Assembly (NCBI GenBank): GCA_900239685.1
Contig: OENT01000068.1
Span: forward strand, 62,001 to 126,000
Length of the DNA: 64,000 nucleotides
Origin: Rotaria macrura
Taxonomy: Eukaryota; Rotifera; Eurotatoria; Philodinida; Philodinidae
Reading direction: 5' to 3'
Shown here: piece by piece, positions 1 to 10,983 of the stretch
How positions within the stretch are numbered: position 1 is the first letter of the stretch
Layout: each line of letters opens with the position of its first letter
Position numbers and translations under genes: made by a program
The notes under the pieces: generated by a model
Seen by the model: only the letters and a program-made list of their open reading frames with translations
What the model was told of the DNA's origin: nothing
Database searches by the model: none

Positions 1-901
1 GAATTATTCGTACATCGAAGAACAAAATGAAGCACGAACTGAGCAGCTCAATTCCAAAGTGAATCAACTTAAACATCTGGCTGTGCAAATCGGTGAAGAA
101 ACAAAATTTCAAAATAAATATTTATCGGTTTGTCATTTTTCTATGTCTCTCTGTCAATATATTAAATTTGTGAAAGTCACGCAAGCTACAGTTTCTAGGA
201 ACCTAAGATTAAAACAGACTATTCTTTGTCTTGAAAACATAACCTAAATCACGTATTCATGATGTGACTTAGCAAAATAAAAACATGCGTGCTTTCGGAG
301 AACGATCTTTGCAAGAAATCATCAATTTATCATTTATATATGCGATAGATTATTTCAGATTCTTGAACAATCTCTAAGATGAAATATTTACTAATCAACG
401 TTTTTCGTTTTCGATTCATATTGAAAAATGATGAACTGTGGGATATTCTCTAATCATCTCGATTGATATTAATGAAAACGAATAGAAAATCAATAGGAAA
501 AGAGTCAATTCTTCAAGTTTTACAGAACTAAACTAGTGTTTCATCTCATTCATACAAATGTTTTCTCCGTGTCAACATAGAACTACTATTTGATTTTAAA
601 AAGATGTACTCATATATTTAAATTGCTAAATTGACATAGTTTTTACGATAGAATATGCAAAAACAAATTCTCGATACCGAACGGTTGATTCTAGTTTCAT
701 TTTTTTATGTATTCTTATCAATATTTTACTGTTTTCTTCTAGGAAATACACAATCATATGGATCGTACCGAAAGTTTAGTTTCACAAGCACGTCGACGTG
801 TTGTTTTAATGGCTCGATCGGGTAGTTGGAAAATCTACTTATATCTGTTTCTTTTCGCGTTTTTTATTTTTCTTGTTATTTATTTTCTGATTAAACGATA
901 G
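1..901 (+). CDS. BET1: BET1-type Golgi SNARE, 3' end (partial)
   Basis: This is the C-terminal part of a Qc-SNARE of ER-Golgi vesicle fusion; the 5' exons lie outside the window. Coding exons are 2-127 (frame from base 2) and 743-901, with a 615-bp GT..AG intron between them. The first exon gives NYSYIEEQNEARTEQLNSKV followed by a heptad pattern with LKHLAVQIGEE and QNKYLS, as in the BET1 SNARE motif (LKSLSIEIGHEVKTQN in the animal protein). The second exon continues EIHNHMDRTESLV and ends in one hydrophobic C-terminal anchor of about 20 residues closed by FLIKR and TAG, matching the tail-anchored topology. BET1 and BET1L (GS15) are hard to separate from this part alone. The family call is strong and the exact paralogue is open. 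Confidence 0.85.
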
Positions 902-1009
902 TTACACTATGAGAAGAAAAACATGAATGCTTCGATTATATTGTTGCTTGCAATAATTGCAATAAAAAAAAATATTTACATGATTTTGTTTCTTCATTTA
1001 AAAAACAAT

Positions 1010-1896
1010 TTAACAAGGCGGAAAAACATTTTTATCGAATTGACCCAGATAGTTGCCTGCTGGGTAGTACATGGCCACACCGAAATTCATTGCGGTACTA
1101 TATGCTCGTGCAAAGCCGACTTCTTTAGAATTTTTCCATACAACTTGAGTAAAATGGCCAGCTCGAGATTGATATGATTGTCGATCATTGTAATTATATT
1201 TAGTACATTCATTATACCATGCTTCCGTCATTTCCTTGCCTTGAAGTGTATTCATTTAAAAGCAAGACAAACTAAAACAAATTCATTTACCTGTTAATGG
1301 CCATGATTGACTACGAAGATTTTCACCGACAGATTCATTTCGATATTTTGTTTTACTATGTACAAGTGTTCCAGTTGACGCTAAATGATTGGCTAAAATA
1401 AAATATGATATGAATACTATATGGAACTTTCTAATGTTGATTCAGTAGTTTACCCCACTCTTGTGCTAATTTTGTTAGATCATTATTTAATTGTAAAGGT
1501 TCAACGCCATGTTTACGTCGAAGTTCATTGTGAACTTGTAATGCTTCTCGAACAAATTCTGTCTTATCCTGTGCTACTGTTGATCGTTTACTCGCTGCTG
1601 AAGATTGAAAAATTTTCGATGGATTAATCCATGAAATACATCCAAACGGATTCTCATCTTTACTATCATTCTCATGTACGTGTGCATCTTGCGTTATCTA
1701 TTATGAAATATAATAAATAAGAGCAATATATCGCAGTTAACAAACTTACATTAGCTGGTTTGTTGTCAACAGCTGTCGCAGTTTCTCTACGTACACCATC
1801 ATCAGGAGGCGGTACAGTTTTTGTTACCTTATAGGGACCACGAATACCAGCGTTTGTACGTGATATTGAAGTATTGTTATCATTATTGTTACTCAT
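1010..1896 (-). CDS. GAPR-1/GLIPR2-like CAP (SCP) domain protein
   Basis: Four exons on the minus strand: 1896-1750, 1697-1454, 1392-1291 and 1239-1010. They join in phase into a 240-aa protein. Residues 1-80 are a polar extension with no signal peptide (MSNNNDNNTSISRTNAGIRG at the start). Residues about 95-240 form the CAP domain. The four residues that make the CAP cavity are all present: H142 (LVHSKTKY), E154 (VGENL), E175 (WYNEC) and H193 (GHFTQVVWKNS). The end, YPAGNYLGQFDKNVFPPC, matches the GLIPR2 tail. Lack of a signal peptide points to an intracellular, Golgi/membrane-associated GAPR-1 type rather than a secreted CRISP. The three introns are 51-61 bp. The N-terminal extension is unusual, since GAPR-1 itself is about 154 aa. 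The start codon at 1896 is the first ATG of the first exon. Confidence 0.88.
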
Positions 1897-3299
1897 TGAT
1901 TGTTAAATGAATGATTTTGTATACGATTCGTCTGTTGCTTGATGAAGGTTTTCCTTTTTTTCTCGTCTGTATGTATTGTACAGTGACTGAATTAAACAGA
2001 TGACAAGTAAATCATTCTACAGATCGTCAGTTTTTATATGATGGAATATGAATCAGTTCTATAAAAAAAATTTCAATGAATGTCAGGTATCCAACTATGG
2101 AGATCATTACATAAAAGTAAAATGTCAAATACTTGCCGTGCTTTATTTTCTGTATCGTTTATTCATTTCTATTAGCATGAACTTATGATTTATACAGAAT
2201 AAATTTACTAGGAAAGTAAAACTTTTTATTTGAAGATAACGAGAAAAATAATACTTGACATAATTTGGATGAAACGAAATTGACTTAATAGCAAGCATAA
2301 CCAACGTCTCTCTCTCTATTATTGTTCGGTACATGGGATGCTAGCGAAAACTTTGTTTCAATTGATTTCTAATTTATTTTTATCATATCCTTTTCATAAG
2401 CACATCGACACAACTACAGAAAAAAAAGTATTCGATAATGTTCGAGCGATGAAGGGAACTGGATCTAAATATTTATCACATGATTTTTCTTGATAGAAAA
2501 ATTTTAATCTGAATATTCTTTTAATCAGCTGATGGATGCGATTTTCCTTCTTTTTTTTTTAAATCGTTGACTTACACTCAGCGTATATTATTCATCAAGA
2601 CAAGAGAGTTGGAAATGCTTGCTAAAATAACGATTCATTTTACCTTCGTGAACTCAGGCAGGACATCATGTCAGACGATAGTTCATTTGACTTTTATGAA
2701 CTCGTTGAAAACATCTTGTAAAGCTACGCTCATTTATATTTGACTGTTGCCTATGAGCTATTCTCTTCATGAGTTCACGTATAAATTTTGAGTTCATGGT
2801 GGAAGCACTTCTCTTTGTTTTCTGCTCCTCTCGTTTTTTTGTAGTCATATGTTCAAAATGTGATTCAAACACTGCTCGAGTGGGAAGAAAACTTTCCACA
2901 AGTTGATGAGAAAATTATTTACCCTAGTAAGAGTCGATTGATTCGTTGAAAAGAAACACGTATCGACTTTTAATACAGTCTTACTACACACAAAAACCTG
3001 AATAATATTGAAGTGTGCCTCTCTATTCTGTTGCATTGTTTTATTTTTCGTTTGTAACTGTAGTATCAAAAATAAACTACATACGATTCTCAAGAGAACA
3101 AAAAGTTTTATCTTTCGATAGGGAAACTATTCTTTTCTAACAAACATCTAGCAAAAAGAAGTAGGAGTTGACATTCGTCCGATTACTATTATATAAAACG
3201 CTGATGTTATGTACATACAAGGGTATTCCAAGATTATGGAACCACGTCGTCCATATATGTAAAAGCGTATGCTTTGTAGTCAAAAGATAATGCTATAGA

Positions 3300-4612
3300 T
3301 ATATTGATTGTCTAGTGAAATAGACATAGATCTCTAGAATCTCTTTATGCGATACTATGCATCGTTTTTGTCTATTATTCTATCTATTTATACGTCCCAA
3401 TAAACAAGAAAAAATAACTATCCTAAAATCATGGGATATCCCATTACAAGTCCGAGATATAAGTTGCAAGATATGATGTCAACGACTTCTTACTTTGAAG
3501 TATTAGTACAGAGCGATACAAATTTAGCATGACGAACATTCTTACACTCTCTCATTTAGTTATGTTTGAGACATATCTTTGCTACTAAAACATACAGTAT
3601 TTTTCTATCGTGCCATAGTAGAGAACATTTTACAACGTGAAGCTATGCAGAAATCGTAGATCGAGTTCTGAATCTATTACAATAAGATTTCAACCTGTTG
3701 AAATTGTGATGTTGTCATAATAATTTTGACAATGTATGTAGATTATCAATTCTGAATTTTCGTATGTATTCAAGATTCATATCATGTGTCAAGCATATAG
3801 TTTAATATCAAGAATTTCCTAAGTGTCATACATATCATTCAGTTTCAGAGTATGTAAATATTTGGTCATAATGCTTTTTGTCACATTGTATCTCAATAAG
3901 AACTTCAGAATAGGGTACCAATATAAGAAATCTATGGCTAGCCGATACAACTCACTCTAATTATTATTCAGAGGTGACTGAACGTAGTGGTATTTATATC
4001 ACACGATATTAATAAATTTTCTGTTACTTAAGTTTGACAATTTATCAATTTTTACCATTCTATACTATTTGGAAGCCTTTAACCTTAACATATATGAGAA
4101 ACATCATTAGTAGACTATTCTCGATATGAAACTCTATAAAGGACGCATGGCTTACATATTGAGTACTTACTAATAGTCTGAGTTGACAATGTACACACAT
4201 TGTCAATATTACTATGAGTACATTTCAGTGGCAGCAAATTCAAAACTCGATCTACGAATTCTACATAGCCCCATAGCATTACATGTTCACTGACGAGGTA
4301 TAATCAAAGAATATTGTATGGCTTTATAAGAAAGATAGATCACACACATACCTAAATAGGCGAGTGTTAGAATTTTCGTCATGCTAAATTTGTATCGCTC
4401 TGTGCTTATACTTCCAAGTAAGAAGTCGGTGACATCATATCTTGTAATTTATATCTCGGACTTGTAATGGAATATCCAACGATTTTAGGATAGGTCTTTT
4501 TTCTTGTTTATTGGGTCGCATATATAAATAGAATAATGGACACAAACGATGCATATGTATAACAGGAAAAGTTTCTCGAGATCTATATCTATTTCACTAA
4601 GCAATCAACATA
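3300..4612. mobile_element. Foldback element with ~390-bp inverted arms
   Basis: About 3300-3690 and 4230-4612 are diverged inverted copies of each other. Outer pair: TTGATTGTCTAGTGAAATAG at 3304 against the reverse complement of the segment ending near 4608. Middle pair: the segment with CGATACAAATTTAGCATGAC near 3515 against GTCATGCTAAATTTGTATCG near 4378. Inner pair: AAATCGTAGATCGAGTT near 3651 against AACTCGATCTACGAATT near 4243. The loop of about 540 bp has no coding frame, so this looks like a non-autonomous foldback/MITE-type DNA element. Similarity may reach out to about 3285 on the left. No clear target duplication was found, partly because a TA/TG repeat adjoins the right side. Confidence 0.75.
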
Positions 4613-4645
4613 TCCATGATATTCTTGAAAAAAAACTATATGCCG

Positions 4646-4646
<1 letters not shown>

Positions 4647-4694
<48 letters not shown>

Positions 4695-4696
4695 GA
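4647..4696. repeat. (TA)n(TG)n microsatellite
   Basis: A run of TA dinucleotides passes directly into a run of TG dinucleotides beside the right arm of the foldback element. Confidence 0.9.
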
Positions 4697-4929
4697 TATC
4701 CTATTGTATGAAAAAAACGTGTATAAAATTACATACAGTTAAACTAAGATAGAAGTTAAACGTGATCGAATGATATTTTATCATTGGCATCGATTACCTT
4801 TATTTATTATTTTGAAAGTTTTCACTCATTGATATGTAAGGGCGTTGTGCAGACATTTCAGTATCATGCAATCAGGATCTCCCATGTTGTTGATAACAGA
4901 CGAGTAGCAGTACAATAGCACTATAGTTA

Positions 4930-5892
4930 CTATCGTATAATAGGGATCCCCATGGTGCTTTGCTTACATGAGATAATATCATGATGGAAAATTTCATCAT
5001 TTGCTTGTACAATGTAAACCGTTGTTAATATTTTCATACTGAAGTGTAGTACTTTGAATAGATGTTCGTATTTGAATGTTAACTTTTGAACAAACTGGAC
5101 AAATACTTGTTCTTGTTGTTGTACTTGGAGCTTTTCTTTTTGATTATTCGAAAAATAATCGAACAAGAATCCATAAGATTCATTACAAATTTGTGTATCA
5201 TTCAAAGAAAAAGAGGATTCACACATGGAAACAAATAGATTGACTTAATGAAAACGAAGCTTGTGTTTTCTTAGCGTCATTCATTGATTGATTGCTGCTA
5301 ACTCGTTGTCAAGAACTTCGTTTACTACTAGCGTAGATGACATTCTAAACAATGATAGTACTGAATAGAAGTACTAATGCAGTTATTGTGTATTACTACC
5401 CTGGATTTCAAACATTCAATGAGCTCATTAAGAGTCGGTAACCTTAGTTTGATTTCTAATTTTCTACTTTCTTTGACTAAGTTTTTACCCAGTGGTACTA
5501 AAAACTGATATTCTCCTTTGAAGACACAGTATCAATCGTAAAAATATCATGTATTAACGCGTCTCGAATCTGTTATTCCTCACATAGAAATCGATGAGAA
5601 CTTGAATTTTGCTTTTTATTGAGATCACGCTGAACATAGTTTCGATATGAAGGTTTTCTGCTATAGTCACTTTGACTTGCGTAATTTATAACATTACAAA
5701 AATGCCTGTGGTAAAGAAAGAATCGTGCTACTGTCTTTATTATTCAACCGTATACTTTTTAATCTTCTATTAGAAAAGAATTATCATAAATATGATTATC
5801 TATCTTTATTGGAAATAAATTGAGAGTTGAATTTTAGACAGGATCCGATCCGATACTATTTAATGAAATAAAAGATTTTGAAGAAGAACGTT
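4930..5892 (-). pseudogene. Unresolved multi-exon or decaying gene
   Basis: Several pieces read like protein on the minus strand, although no long frame spans them. The best pair joins cleanly. An exon at 5705-5584 (after CCACAG) encodes HFCNVINYASQSDYSRKPSY and a further polar stretch. A GTGAGG donor and a TTTTTAG acceptor then lead to 5497-5400, which encodes PLGKNLVKESRKLEIKLRLP followed by TLNELIECLKSR and a GTAGTA donor. Further coding-like pieces lie at about 5892-5835 (ERSSSKSFISLNSIGSDP), 5345-5285 (MSSTLVVNEVLDNELAAINQ) and 5226-4930 (98 aa), but in phases I could not connect. This may be an expressed gene with short exons or one broken by frameshifts. No family is recognised. Confidence 0.35.
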
Positions 5893-6055
5893 CTAATTTT
5901 AAGTATAATTGCTTTTTCTAAGTTTTATTTATTCGCATATAAAAACGTTTACGGCAGAATTAAAAAATTCACACCAGTTCGTGATTAAGACGACTAAAAA
6001 TTAAAATGAGGAGAGTCAGTCAGACAAATACGCACGTTTTCTAATCGTAATATCT

Positions 6056-7210
6056 TTATAATGGCGCTAGTTGTACTAGTAATCCATAAGGTACAATTGC
6101 TGCTTCCAAAGTGGTTGCAATTTCAATTTTATCATTCGGTATTATACTGCAGATTCGTTTTGATCTACAACCTATTGTTTCACTTTGAATTTTATAAGTA
6201 CCAGGCTGTTGTCGACATTGAAGAACAACTTTTACTCCATATCTATTGCCGTCAGTAGCTAAATAGATGTATCTATAACAGTAGCAGTTCATACTCGAAT
6301 AGTTAATTGTCGGCGAAGTATAAATTTGATTTTTTCTAGCCGTGTGATCTCTATGAATGGCTCTTACGGTTCCATCATCACACATATCAGCAAGTGATAA
6401 GAATTGACGATAAGCAACAATAGTCTGTGCTACGGATAGTTTCGTCCCGTAATACGTCACAATCCATGTGTCCCATAGATCATCACGATTTGCTCGGAAT
6501 TCATCGACCTGCAGACCAAAACGAGCCCAACCTCGAGGTTTAACATAGGATTCACCTGCTGTTATACAGACATCTTTATAATTTTCCGAATAGCATTGCG
6601 AACAATAACAACGATTAAATCGATGATTGAAATATTCTCGTGGCCAATTAAGAGACAAAACAAATTCTCGACAAAGCTTTTGGTATGAGCAAAATCTTGG
6701 TTTACTCGATGTTCGTACTCGTCTTAGCTGAGATTTAGGAAGTGTGATGTCACTATTGTGCGTCGATTGAAATGAACTATCGTCCTCTCTCAATCGGGAT
6801 CGGCAAGCCAAACTTTCAATAGGAATATCTGTTACATTCTCGATGAGACTGTCATCTTGATCGTGTTCGTTCTTAGATTTGTCGTGTCGACGAGCTATTC
6901 TTGAAGTATAAACTTCAGAATCTACGACTTGCGAACTATTCAACATTGCATAGGGATTTATATACATAGAGGTATCCATTTTATGCATTCGCTGAGGTGA
7001 TAGATCTTTTGTTCTTCGAGGACGAATTGGATACGTAGTTTTCTCATCTTCAACAACTGTTTTCCTCAAACACAACGAAGTATGACGACCAATGCGACGA
7101 GGTTTAGTCAATAGATCTGCACCGCAATTATAACAAGTAAATAGAGGTAAGTGTCCACTTGATTCGGACACAAAATTAATTTTATTACAATGATTACATT
7201 CGATCTTCAT
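6056..7210 (-). CDS. Zn-ribbon and ADP-ribosyltransferase-like protein
   Basis: A single exon encodes 384 aa. Residues 4-29 carry two CxxC pairs (CNHC, CYNC) like a zinc ribbon. Residues 50-170 are polar, basic and probably disordered. Residues 172-384 are a conserved-looking module: a Cys/His cluster (CYCSQCYSENYKDVC, 201-215), then KPRGWARFGLQVDEF, then VTYYGT (251-256), IYTSPTINYSS (296-306), KVVLQCRQQPGTYKI and NDKIEIATT (359-367), ending VPYGLLVQL. As I recall, related eukaryotic proteins have YHGT at the first motif, followed by a SPSIRY block and an NxEIEW glutamate. That arrangement resembles the H-Y-E triad of PARP-type ADP-ribosyltransferases. Here the His position is Tyr254, Tyr297 could be the middle residue and Glu363 the last. 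Enzyme activity is therefore uncertain and the fold is an inference. No introns, unlike the neighbouring housekeeping genes. Confidence 0.7.
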   Translation of the reverse strand: MKIECNHCNKINFVSESSGHLPLFTCYNCGADLLTKPRRIGRHTSLCLRKTVVEDEKTTYPIRPRRTKDLSPQRMHKMDTSMYINPYAMLNSSQVVDSEVYTSRIARRHDKSKNEHDQDDSLIENVTDIPIESLACRSRLREDDSSFQSTHNSDITLPKSQLRRVRTSSKPRFCSYQKLCREFVLSLNWPREYFNHRFNRCYCSQCYSENYKDVCITAGESYVKPRGWARFGLQVDEFRANRDDLWDTWIVTYYGTKLSVAQTIVAYRQFLSLADMCDDGTVRAIHRDHTARKNQIYTSPTINYSSMNCYCYRYIYLATDGNRYGVKVVLQCRQQPGTYKIQSETIGCRSKRICSIIPNDKIEIATTLEAAIVPYGLLVQLAPL

Positions 7211-10200
7211 GACAGATAGTAGTAATCTAGAATAGAAGAAATGTCATATATAAAGGAATGAATGCTTCAAAGACTGAGCTCAGTCAAATATCATAGATAT
7301 ATGGTGTTTTCCAAATATTCAGACTTCACGCATCATATTTATACAATATAGAGCATTATGTGTAAAATGCAGTAGTATATAGCGTTACATTTGAGTCCAT
7401 ATTTTGTTTGATATAAGCATTGTAAGAGCCAAATTCTCAAATTCGGTGGATATCTCTTCATCGTCTCCTTCAATCGACCAATTTTTATGTAATTTTTATT
7501 TTACAACTGTTCATTTTGTCAATGAACAGAAAGTTTGAGTGTAACATCGCAGAAAACGTTTTAGAATTTAGCTACAATACGAACGAATGGGTATCAGGAA
7601 TTCTTTCATGTTCACACCTTCACCATATAGTTAAATATAACTGCAGCATATTTAGTTATATGTTTTAATTTCAGAAGACGCAAATTTTCGCAAATTAACC
7701 ACAATATTTTTCACGTTGATAAGCATCGGTTACCCTTCAAAGAACAAAGACATGTTTTCGTTTCCCCACGATTAAAAGTAGAATTTTAGCATTCATACAT
7801 TCTGGATATTTTCGAAAGTTTGATGTTGTGATAGAAATAATAAATAAAGAGTGCTTTCATGCTTATGAGAAGAAATCAAAGAAACGCTTTCATATGGTAT
7901 TTTTTTAGTGCTCTATGATACGTAAATAAGTCAACCTACGAATAGAAAGAAAAAGTAAAACAAAAACATGATTTTTTCAATTAAGAGTTGCACTATTTTA
8001 CAGTCACCGAGATCATCTAATGAAATTTGTTTCTCTTTCAACAGGAGCAAGTTTCGTACGCAATCTATCAATTCCTTGGCATCTTGTACGTATGTTATTG
8101 TTCTATACTATGGATACAACAAAAATTAATTAACAATCAGTTATTGTTAGAAATGTCAAATCTCAACTAATTATCTAGGTTGAATTAAAATATTCACATT
8201 CATGAATAAATATTCTATTGATAACTATTCGAGAATGTTATCAGTATCTAGAATAGAATATATAAATTTATACAGTTTGAATCATTTTTCTTTTTGGTGT
8301 TTGCATTTAATAGATCTGCAATAAAATTGAGACATTAAGTCTTTTCTTTCAATGCTATTACTAATTCTGAGTTAGTGGTGTTTTATAAAGGGATTGTTTC
8401 AGTATCAAGCTGACTCGTTAATTGCCATCACTATCATCGTCGAATTCACTATCTCTCACTGCTATAACCATGGTTGAAAATTCGACAAGAAATTTAGCTA
8501 CGAAAAGTCGAAACCTTATCGCCTACTGATTCATGTTGTTGTAGGAACACACCCCTTTTATTAGGTGTCTTCGAAATTCTAAGACAAGAACACATCTATA
8601 AGGACTTTTTCTCATGGGTTTTGACTAATCTCGTTGTATTAACACGATAATGCCAACACGATTTCTTGTTTTCTTTTTTATTTAGAGATGACTCTTCAAT
8701 TGAATACGATCGATCACCTTCAGATTCTTCTTATTCATCGATCAGTACACCCCATTAGAAAAGCAACCCGTGCTAAAATTACTTAACTTATGAGCACAAG
8801 TTCGTCTGTCAGATATTTTCTAAAGCTTAAAACGAATCATTCGTTTGTTTTTACTGAAGTATAAGTACTATTGCAACGAACAGTATTAAGAACACTAATT
8901 CGAATAAATCGGAGAAAAATTGCTTGTGACTAAACTATACTATTGCGTTGGATATTGTTTCGTATACAAATCAATAGAAGACACAATTATGATAGACCAA
9001 AGAGGATATATCAGCACTAAATATTCAAGATATGTTCCGAGCAGCTATTCATAGTACTAACTAGTGGAGATAAAACTTAAATAGTTTAAATAATTCTTCA
9101 TTAGAATAGACTTCAAATCAACAACTGGATCCTATAGTCGATGGATTAAAAATGCAACTATTTATACGATACTGTCTATGATTATTTCGTAGAGAGGAGA
9201 ATTGAATTAGTAATTTTTAGCAAATATAAATTGTAATAACAGAAATTTTCAAAAAACAAAAAATATACATCTAAAATAGATTATGAAGTTACTTTTTTCG
9301 GTTGACTATTCAGTATAGCTTAATAAAACACATAATTGTTTCGTCTATTGTTTTACATAGCCCTGTCATCGAGTAGCGTATTATTATTTTTTCATGACAG
9401 ATCAAACTCGGCGAAATTCATAATTACATCAATTTAGAATTCTATTGATATATTTTCTTAGCCTAACTTATTTACATATCAATCCATGTTGTCGATTGTG
9501 TCGAAGCACATGATTCGAAAAGAAATGAATTAAATTGACGATTCTTTTGAAGTATCGTTCTGTTTGTTCTAGATAATGCGTATGCAATATACAATTCAAG
9601 TAGTATTTATATACTCGAAGCAATACTATCAAAACTCACCCAAGGGAACACGAGAAAAAATTTCTTGCTACAGTAATCTTAGGCTTAAGTCAATCGACTT
9701 GAATTACATAGAAAAACAATAATGATAGAACCTTTGTTTAAATACTATTAAATTGTTTCGATTTTATCTTCAGCTACATTTGTATTGTGATAGAAACTTA
9801 TTCAAGTATTCTGAACGTTTTCGTACTCAACTTCTACATTGTCATCATACGGATAGAAACAAATCTAATCGCATGACATGGTCTGTATATGATACGTAGG
9901 CAAATAAATGATAACGAACTTCGTCTTTGTTGCATCACATTTATCAAAAGCATAGTAATCGGAGCGAAAAAAGTTTCCTTCATTTTGATATCAACTTCTA
10001 AATTTATCTGTTGATGTTTCCATTATACCACGGTGGAAAAATGTCTCAGGAAAATATTTTGTACTAGCCATCAGAAAGTGGAAATACGATTTAATCAATC
10101 AATAGAAAAAAAAAGATTAAATATGCATCACAATAACATATCTTAAATGGTTAACTCAATGAAAATGTATTGTTTGCTTCATCGGAAATATATGTTTTTG

Positions 10201-10983
10201 TTCAACTAGAAACAATCGTCTGTATACAAAGAAAAATATCATTGCTCACGTGTATACTCTTTACTCTATTTCCTATTTTATAGTAGGATAATTAAACATA
10301 AAAATGTCTATACTATCAACCACTATTAGTATTTTCAAGTGACGAAAACTAATGCACAATTATTTGATGTTAAGTAAATTCTCGTTTATATCAACACGAG
10401 ATAAATTTATATACCATTAGATCTTCAAAATTCAGTACCATGATTCAATTGTACTCTTTGTTTTTGAATGATTATGAGTATCATTCGAAAAAGGGCTTAT
10501 CTATCTCGTTTAATTCTACATATTTGTTGTCCAAGTAAACAGAAGTTGGGTTGAAATAATTTAATCGATGCTTTATTTACTATGAAATTGTGTTGGATTT
10601 TTCAAAAAAGTTTTTTCATGTTCTTTCTCATTATCGCTCAATCAGTACCTACCCTAATGCAAAGTGCCGTGGTTAAACTATCGTAGAATCAATACAGTCG
10701 ATGAAATACTGAAGGAGATATATTTTTGGATCATTTTCAAAAATCTTTCCTCAAAAATATTCAAGTTGCAATTCGTTCGTTCTCTGTTTTGTTTCCATGG
10801 TCGATTAATAATGTGGGTTATCGACTATGAAGGAAGTCAAGTGAATCATATGTATTGTCTCATGATTATTGAATTGCCAGATCATAGTTTTAAAAACTGT
10901 AGCCGATGGTGGATTACGAATCCTTTTTTATTTCCATATATTGAACATCTGACATAAAAATAAAATCAAAACTAAAACTTTCG
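7211..10983. other. Intergenic stretch with no firm gene
   Basis: About 3.8 kb of AT-rich DNA. A 97-aa plus-strand frame at 10664-10957 (contains MWVIDYEGSQVNHMYCLMII) reads partly like protein but has no family or splice support. Around 8685-8759 an acceptor-like TTTATTTAG precedes a short Asp/Ser-rich frame ending in TAG, possibly the last exon of something unseen. I found no RNA genes. Confidence 0.5.

Larger units (their letters stand above)
1897..4929. other. Intergenic stretch, AT-rich, with a foldback element
   Basis: No gene could be supported here. Short minus-strand frames at 2666-2899 and 2845-3093 have no intron context or recognisable family. The right part holds the inverted-repeat element and a dinucleotide repeat listed separately. 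Confidence 0.6.

Noticed and set aside
4640-4700. CRISPR or telomeric repeat array
   Set aside because: It is a plain dinucleotide repeat; no spaced direct repeats or telomeric units occur anywhere in the window.
4549-4752. 67-aa frame over the TA/TG repeat
   Set aside because: It consists largely of Tyr-Ile and Cys-Val runs translated from a microsatellite.
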